From Pyrinomonadaceae bacterium MAG19_C2-C3 (GTDB lineage Bacteria; Acidobacteriota; Blastocatellia; Pyrinomonadales; Pyrinomonadaceae), in NCBI GenBank assembly GCA_024330265.1, contig JANDLT010000026.1:1-63219 (forward strand): a DNA stretch of 63,219 bases, written 5' to 3'. The translations under genes were made by a program, and so were the position numbers. Shown here one piece after another: positions 58,862-63,219 of this stretch. The notes beneath the pieces are model-generated. The model was not told the origin of the DNA and did no database searches. It worked only from the letters and a program-made list of their open reading frames with translations. Every line of letters begins with the position of its first letter. Positions within the stretch are counted from its first letter, which is position 1.

Positions 58862-60856
58862 ATGTTATTTCGCATTTCAGACGTTTATAAATCCTACGGT
58901 GCGCGCGAGATTTTACGCGGCGCATCGCTGCAAGTTAATCCCGGCGAACACGTCGGTTTAGTCGGCAGAAACGGGGCGGGCAAGACCACACTGTTTCGCA
59001 CGATTAGCGGCGAAGAAACGCCGGACGAAGGCGATGTCGTTCGCACGCGCGGACTGAAAATCGGCTTGCTCGCCCAGCACGTCCACTTTGAAGAGAACAC
59101 GACGGTTCACGAAGCCGCCCTCGCCGCGTTCGGACGCCTTCAACAAATCGAACACGAGATGCACGAACTCGAACATCGCATGGGCGAAAGCCCCGACGAC
59201 CTCGACGCGGTGCTTGAAAGATACAGCGATTTACAAAGTGAGTTTGAACGTGAAGGCGGCTTCGAGTACGCCGCGAAAGCCGAAGCGATTCTACAAGGTT
59301 TAGGATTCACGCGCGAGACGTGGACGATGGACACCGCGACGCTTTCCGGTGGTCAAATGAATCGGCTAGGGATGGCGCGTCTGCTTTTAGCCGAACCCGA
59401 TGTGATGTTGCTCGACGAACCGACGAACCACTTGGATGTCGCGGCGGTCGAATGGCTCGAAGAATTTTTAGCCGCTTACGCTTCCGCCTACGTCATCATC
59501 TCGCACGACCGTTACTTTCTCGACCGCACTTGCAAACGCATCGTCGAGGTTGAACGCGGCAAGACCGTCAGCTACACGGGAAACTATTCGCGCTTCGTCA
59601 TCGAACGCGAAGAACGCCGCGAAGCCCAACAACGCGCGTTCGACAACCAACAACAACTCATCGCCAAGACCGAAGAATTTATCCGCAAAAACCTTGCCGG
59701 ACAGAAAACCAAACAGGCGAAATCGCGCCGCACGATGCTTCAAAAACTAGACCGTGTGGAAGCCGTGCAAGCCGATTCAGCGCAAGGTAACTTTCAACTC
59801 AAAGGCGTCGAGCGTACAGGTAGAGACACGCTCAAAGCGATTGATTTGAGCGTCGGTTATCCCGACAAAACTCTCGCTTCCGGCATCACGTTCACGCTTC
59901 GTCGCGGCGAAGCACTCGGCGTCATAGGCGCGAACGGTTCGGGGAAAACCACGCTCATCAAAACCCTTTTGAATAAACTTCCGCCGCTTGCGGGCGAGAT
60001 GCAATGGGGTTCAAACACAAAGACCGGATACTATGCCCAACAACTCGACGACCTTGACGAGCGCAACGAAATTATTATGGAACTGCGCCGCGTCGCCCCC
60101 AACACCGTGACGACAGGTGAGCTGCGCGGCTTCCTCGCCAAGTTCCTGTTCGTCGGCGACGACGTTTATAAACATGTCCGCGATTTATCCGGCGGCGAAA
60201 AAGGGCGTCTCGCGTTGGCAAAACTCATCTACTCGCGCGTCAACGTCCTCGTCTTGGACGAGCCGACGAACCACCTCGACATCCCTTCACGCGAGAGTCT
60301 GGAAGAAGCCCTCGACGCTTACGAAGGCACGATTATCACCATCTCGCACGACCGCTTTTTCCTTGACCGCGTGGCGACTCAAATCCTCGCCCTTAATGGC
60401 AAAGGCGGCTCGGAACACTTCGACGGCGACTACACGCAGTATCACGATTGGAAACTTGAGAGCGGCAAACAAAGCGTCGCGCCCGAAGTCACGACGGACA
60501 AACCACCCAAACCCGAACCGCACGCATCATCAAAACAAACATCCCCCACAGCCGAAACACACCACGCCGCACGCCCATCGAAGCATGACGCGGAAGACAA
60601 ACGGAACGGCGTTCGCGTCGTTAAGAAGACGAAACCAAACGCCCGCGACCAACAGAAAATCGAAGCCGACATAGCCGCCTTTGAGTCACGCATAAGTGAC
60701 TTGTCAAACCAAATGGCACAACCGGAAACTGCCCGCGACGCAAACAAATTGCAGACCCTAAACCGTGACTACGAAGCTGCGAACGAAACCTTGCGCGAAC
60801 TCTACGCCCAATGGGAACAGGTGGCGGCGGAAACGGCGGGCGTCTGCCGCGAGTAA
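58862..60856 (+). CDS. ABC-F family ATPase
   Basis: 664 residues with two ABC domains and no membrane part; ABC-F proteins act on the ribosome (translation factors or antibiotic protection). Domain 1: GLVGRNGAGKTTLF, LSGGQMNRLGMARLLL, LLDEPTNHLD. A charged linker with many Gln/Lys residues (about 250-310) corresponds to the P-site-tRNA-interaction motif region. Domain 2: GVIGANGSGKTTLI, LSGGEKGRLALAKLI, VLDEPTNHLD. A C-terminal extension ends in a coiled coil (IEADIAAFESRISDLSNQM), as in Uup and YdiF/YheS types. Specific subtype not decided. Confidence 0.93.
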   Translation: MLFRISDVYKSYGAREILRGASLQVNPGEHVGLVGRNGAGKTTLFRTISGEETPDEGDVVRTRGLKIGLLAQHVHFEENTTVHEAALAAFGRLQQIEHEMHELEHRMGESPDDLDAVLERYSDLQSEFEREGGFEYAAKAEAILQGLGFTRETWTMDTATLSGGQMNRLGMARLLLAEPDVMLLDEPTNHLDVAAVEWLEEFLAAYASAYVIISHDRYFLDRTCKRIVEVERGKTVSYTGNYSRFVIEREERREAQQRAFDNQQQLIAKTEEFIRKNLAGQKTKQAKSRRTMLQKLDRVEAVQADSAQGNFQLKGVERTGRDTLKAIDLSVGYPDKTLASGITFTLRRGEALGVIGANGSGKTTLIKTLLNKLPPLAGEMQWGSNTKTGYYAQQLDDLDERNEIIMELRRVAPNTVTTGELRGFLAKFLFVGDDVYKHVRDLSGGEKGRLALAKLIYSRVNVLVLDEPTNHLDIPSRESLEEALDAYEGTIITISHDRFFLDRVATQILALNGKGGSEHFDGDYTQYHDWKLESGKQSVAPEVTTDKPPKPEPHASSKQTSPTAETHHAARPSKHDAEDKRNGVRVVKKTKPNARDQQKIEADIAAFESRISDLSNQMAQPETARDANKLQTLNRDYEAANETLRELYAQWEQVAAETAGVCRE

Positions 60857-60939
60857 ATTGTCAGACAGTTGACCCTTGATAAAATCCTTTGGTACTCTGC
60901 CGCGAGTTTGAATAGTGTCCGGCTTGGCTTAACGCTTCA

Positions 60940-61425
60940 ATGAACACAAGTCAAAAAGGGAACGTCGCAACGGCACATATCTTGGCGGCTCTCGCCGCTA
61001 CGGGGAAATATGTGGCGATTCCTTTCGGTGACAATCAAAGATACGATTTGATTGTCGAAGACGAACAAGGCAAACTGCTAAAAGTTCAATGCAAGACGGG
61101 GCGGTTGGTCAACGGTGTGATTGTCTTCATGGTCAGCAGCAATCGCCGGAAGACGAAACATCAGGCTGGCGGATGGGTTTCCTATCAAGGACAAATTGAT
61201 TTATTCGGTGTATATTGTCCGCAGGTCGAAGCAAGTTATTTAGTTCCGGTTGAGGATGTAAAAAAGAGCGCGGCAAGTTTGAGAGTTGAACCGCCGCGCA
61301 ACAGTCAGGTAAAAGGTATCAGGTGGGCAGCCACCTATCAGCTTGGGGTCGTGGCGCAGTTGGGAGCGCGCATCAATGGCATTGATGAGGTCGTGGGTTC
61401 GATTCCCACCGGCTCCATTTCATAA
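60940..61425 (+). CDS. PD-(D/E)XK homing-endonuclease-like protein overlapping tRNA-Ala
   Basis: 161 residues as read. Residues 1-134 resemble the group I intron-associated PD-(D/E)XK family (type member I-Ssp6803I from a cyanobacterial tRNA intron): KGNVATAHILAALAATGKYV, FGDNQRYDLIVEDEQGKLLKVQCKTGRL, GQIDLFGVYCPQ, SYLVPVEDV, GIRWAATYQL. D36 and the Q50-C-K52 pair fit that family's unusual QxK active site; the early Glu expected near residue 11 is missing. Homologues end near this last motif. Here the frame continues from exactly the first base of tRNA-Ala (61345), through the whole tRNA to a stop at 61425, so the last 27 residues are tRNA-encoded. No intron is present in the tRNA. Confidence 0.8.
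   Translation: MNTSQKGNVATAHILAALAATGKYVAIPFGDNQRYDLIVEDEQGKLLKVQCKTGRLVNGVIVFMVSSNRRKTKHQAGGWVSYQGQIDLFGVYCPQVEASYLVPVEDVKKSAASLRVEPPRNSQVKGIRWAATYQLGVVAQLGARINGIDEVVGSIPTGSIS
61345..61417 (+). tRNA. tRNA-Ala(GGC)
   Basis: Acceptor GGGGTCG pairs with CGGCTCC, including the G3-U70 wobble pair that specifies alanine. D arm GCGC-AGTTGGGA-GCGC, anticodon stem CATCA/TGATG with loop ATGGCAT (GGC), T arm GTGGG-TTCGATT-CCCAC, discriminator A. CCA is not encoded. The gene lies entirely within the 3' end of the preceding coding frame. Confidence 0.96.
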
Positions 61426-61464
61426 AGTCAAAAAAGGGAATTTGTTTGACTTGGTTTCGCACGG

Positions 61465-61495
61465 ACGGGCAATCTTCGGGTTGCCCGTTTTGTTT
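61465..61495 (+). terminator. terminator after tRNA-Ala
   Basis: ACGGGCAA pairs with TTGCCCGT across an 8-base loop containing TTCGGG, followed by TTTTGTTT. It would end the transcript carrying the endonuclease-like gene and tRNA-Ala. Confidence 0.85.
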
Positions 61496-61584
61496 ATGAA
61501 GCATGTCGCGGATTGAACACGAGATGCGCCCGTAAAATGCTTCCAATCTTCGTTCTTCCATCCTTAGTTTAAGCGAGTGTCGTC

Positions 61585-63075
61585 GTGTTTGATTCGACTA
61601 CGTTTCTCGTCATCGCGTGCATTGCCATCGTCGCCCAATCGTTGTTGTTGTATCTCGCGTTGTTCGAGCCGGGACTTGATTATCACGTTCGCGCGCCGCA
61701 GGACGCGGGGCTGGAGACACCGAAATTTTTGTACGCTCTCGAGGCTCTGACCGATTCAAAAGCGCACCTGTGCGAGTGTCGGATAGAGGTTTTAACGAAT
61801 GGTGAAAACTACTATGAAGCGGAACTGGCGGCGATTGCGGAGGCTAAAGAGAGTATCAATCTCGAAGCCTACATCTTCAGGCGCGGGCGCATCGGTGAAA
61901 GATTTTTGGAAGCTTTGACGGAGCGTGCGCGTGCCGGTGTGCGCGTCAATCTCGTGATTGACGCCATCGGAAGTTTCACGTCGTGGGAAAGTTTCTTCAA
62001 GGATTTACGCGCGGCGGGCGGTCGGGTCGCGTGGTATCACCCGTTTGATATGCACACTCTGCCGCGCATCAATAATCGCACGCACCGCGAACTCATCATC
62101 ATAGACGGGCGCACGGGGTTTATCGGCGGCGCGGGTTTCGCCGACCACTGGCGTTACCCGCCGAATGATAAGCAACCGCGCTGGCGCGATACGATGTGTT
62201 ATGTGGAGGGTTCGGTCGTCGCCGGAATGCAGGCGACGTTTGCCGAAAACTGGCTCGAAACATCCGGCGAAATTCTAAGCGCGAACTACTTTCCGTGCGA
62301 GGACGAAGAAAGCAAAGACGATTGCCCGTTAATTGAAGGGATTGAAGGCAAGACGGATGATGACGTAACGGATGACACAAAACGCATTGATGCGAAGGGA
62401 AGCATCGCGGTATCGAACGACGCGACATCGGAAGTTGCGACATCGAAGCCTGTGACACCACAGCTTGCGACGTTGAATCCTTCAGCTTTGAAGCGCGCGG
62501 CGGTGAACGATGATGATGACATCGCCGCCCTTGTCATCAACAGTTCGCCTTCGATGGGACGCTCGACGCGGGCGCGCATACTCTACGGCATGATTTTAGC
62601 AGGAGCGTGCGAATCAATCTGTATCACGACACCTTACTTTCTGCCGGACGACGGGGCGCGCGATGAATTGATACGCGCAATTAAAGAGCGTGACGTGAAG
62701 GTTAAAATCATTGTTCCCGGCGACAACATTGACCATGCCATCGTGCGGAGTTCGAGCCGACGTTTGTACGGAGATTTGCTGCGCGCCGGAGCGGAGATTC
62801 ACGAATACCAACCCGGCATGATTCATACCAAATCACTCATCGTTGACGGCTTCTGGAGCGTCGTCGGTTCGACCAATCTGGATAATCGCTCGTTCGGGCT
62901 AAATGACGAAGTCAACCTCGCCGTACGTAACCGCCGACTCGCCTCACGTCTTAATGAAGACTTCGAGCGTGACCTTGCCGACAGCCGTCAAGTCAACTAC
63001 GAAGAATGGCGCAACCGCTCATACCGCGAGCGCGTCATCGAACAGGTCGGACGGCTTCTGCAAAGACAACAATGA
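61585..63075 (+). CDS. cardiolipin synthase/phospholipase D-family protein
   Basis: 496 residues with one N-terminal membrane helix (TTFLVIACIAIVAQSLLLYLA) and two PLD domains. The second HKD motif is canonical: H414-T-K416-SLIV-D421 followed by GSTNLDNRSF. The first reads H167-R-E169-LIII-D174, with Glu where Lys is expected, although flanking IGGAGFADHW is normal. An acidic, Thr/Ala-rich insert (about 235-310) separates the domains. Likely a cardiolipin synthase making diphosphatidylglycerol at the membrane, but the altered motif leaves some doubt. Followed by a degenerate heptamer array. Confidence 0.87.
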   Translation: MFDSTTFLVIACIAIVAQSLLLYLALFEPGLDYHVRAPQDAGLETPKFLYALEALTDSKAHLCECRIEVLTNGENYYEAELAAIAEAKESINLEAYIFRRGRIGERFLEALTERARAGVRVNLVIDAIGSFTSWESFFKDLRAAGGRVAWYHPFDMHTLPRINNRTHRELIIIDGRTGFIGGAGFADHWRYPPNDKQPRWRDTMCYVEGSVVAGMQATFAENWLETSGEILSANYFPCEDEESKDDCPLIEGIEGKTDDDVTDDTKRIDAKGSIAVSNDATSEVATSKPVTPQLATLNPSALKRAAVNDDDDIAALVINSSPSMGRSTRARILYGMILAGACESICITTPYFLPDDGARDELIRAIKERDVKVKIIVPGDNIDHAIVRSSSRRLYGDLLRAGAEIHEYQPGMIHTKSLIVDGFWSVVGSTNLDNRSFGLNDEVNLAVRNRRLASRLNEDFERDLADSRQVNYEEWRNRSYRERVIEQVGRLLQRQQ

Positions 63076-63079
63076 ACAG

Positions 63080-63175
63080 GAGCCAGAAGTCAGGAGACAG
63101 AAGCCAGAATAGAACACGCTTCGCCTTTCGTCTTCATTCCGGTTTCTGTCTTCGTTCCGCTTCCGGTCTTCATTG
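63080..63175. repeat. degenerate inverted heptamer array after the PLD-family gene
   Basis: GGAGCCA, GAAGTCA, GGAGACA, GAAGCCA, GAAT (63080-63111) face a T/C-rich segment whose complement reads GAAGACA, GAAACCG, GAATGAA and related units. Pairing is imperfect. The left units are the cleanest example of a 7-bp array in which each unit differs by one or two bases. Confidence 0.75.
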
Positions 63176-63219
63176 TTCCAGCACGCTAGTTGAAACTATG
63201 CGCTTTCAGCGCAAGACTT

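Noticed and set aside
61345..61425. Last 27 residues of the PD-(D/E)XK frame as a genuine protein domain
   Set aside because: They are translated tRNA-Ala sequence; the tRNA is complete and carries the alanine identity pair.

Overview
This window reads as chromosomal DNA of a diderm (Gram-negative) bacterium, most likely an acidobacterium of the Blastocatellia/Pyrinomonadaceae type. The assignment is an inference. It rests on lpxC, an outer-membrane receptor with an N-terminal carboxypeptidase-regulatory-like domain, a tonB-exbB-exbD-exbD-TPR cluster, a CBM9/DUF5916 outer-membrane protein and moderately high GC. I see no phage, plasmid, transposase gene or CRISPR array. Most genes are housekeeping. 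The unusual content lies between genes, and in a few places inside them.

Layout. 0.3-12 kb: lpxC diverges from polA (proofreading residues apparently lost), followed by a PAS histidine kinase and a leftward block of hemL, a CrtC/AttH-like protein, rqcH and an RDD membrane protein. A fossil of a DUF2203 gene lies at 12.5 kb. 12.8-19.4 kb: sugar uptake and breakdown: xylF, a two-helix membrane protein, xylG, an L7/L12-like domain, a GH15 glucoamylase and a ROK kinase. No permease gene is present. 19.4-26.4 kb: tRNA-Val, a pilin, moxR-DUF58, then hemY-hemE leftward. 26.7-34.3 kb: a DUF5916 barrel, a DtxR-family regulator divergent from a TonB-dependent receptor with a candidate operator between them, a XapX protein and a duplicated RskA-like protein. 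34.7-41.2 kb: a secreted lamin-tail/NUC1 nuclease overlapping a NuiA-like nuclease inhibitor, then a cysteine-rich/TlpA/barrel/cation-efflux cluster. 41.3-49.7 kb: tRNA-Cys, tRNA-Gly, yraN, der, a SUKH-like protein, an antitoxin-PIN pair, then tgt-yajC-secD-secF. 50.2-54.1 kb: the TonB energising operon behind a long untranslated leader. 54.3-63.1 kb: rel/spoT, ridA, rpmB, a PpiC-type foldase, an ABC-F ATPase, a PD-(D/E)XK homing-endonuclease-like gene running through tRNA-Ala, and a phospholipase-D-family synthase.

Repeats. Two families stand out. (1) About a dozen intergenic loci carry inverted arrays of 7-bp units. Each locus has its own heptamer (GTAGGCA, GAGTGAT, GTGAATG, GTGGATA, GTTAGAT, GTTCAAA and others), with a short loop and then the reverse complement. 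Several supply stop codons, C-terminal tails or a start codon to neighbouring genes, and one has put about 32 in-frame residues into tgt. (2) MITE-sized palindromes share the TIR core CACCTTACGC and contain many small hairpins built on a fixed frame, such as AGCC-NNN-TTCA-N'N'N'-GGCT, in which the variable triplets change in a fully compensatory way. These two families are the best candidates here for undescribed biology.
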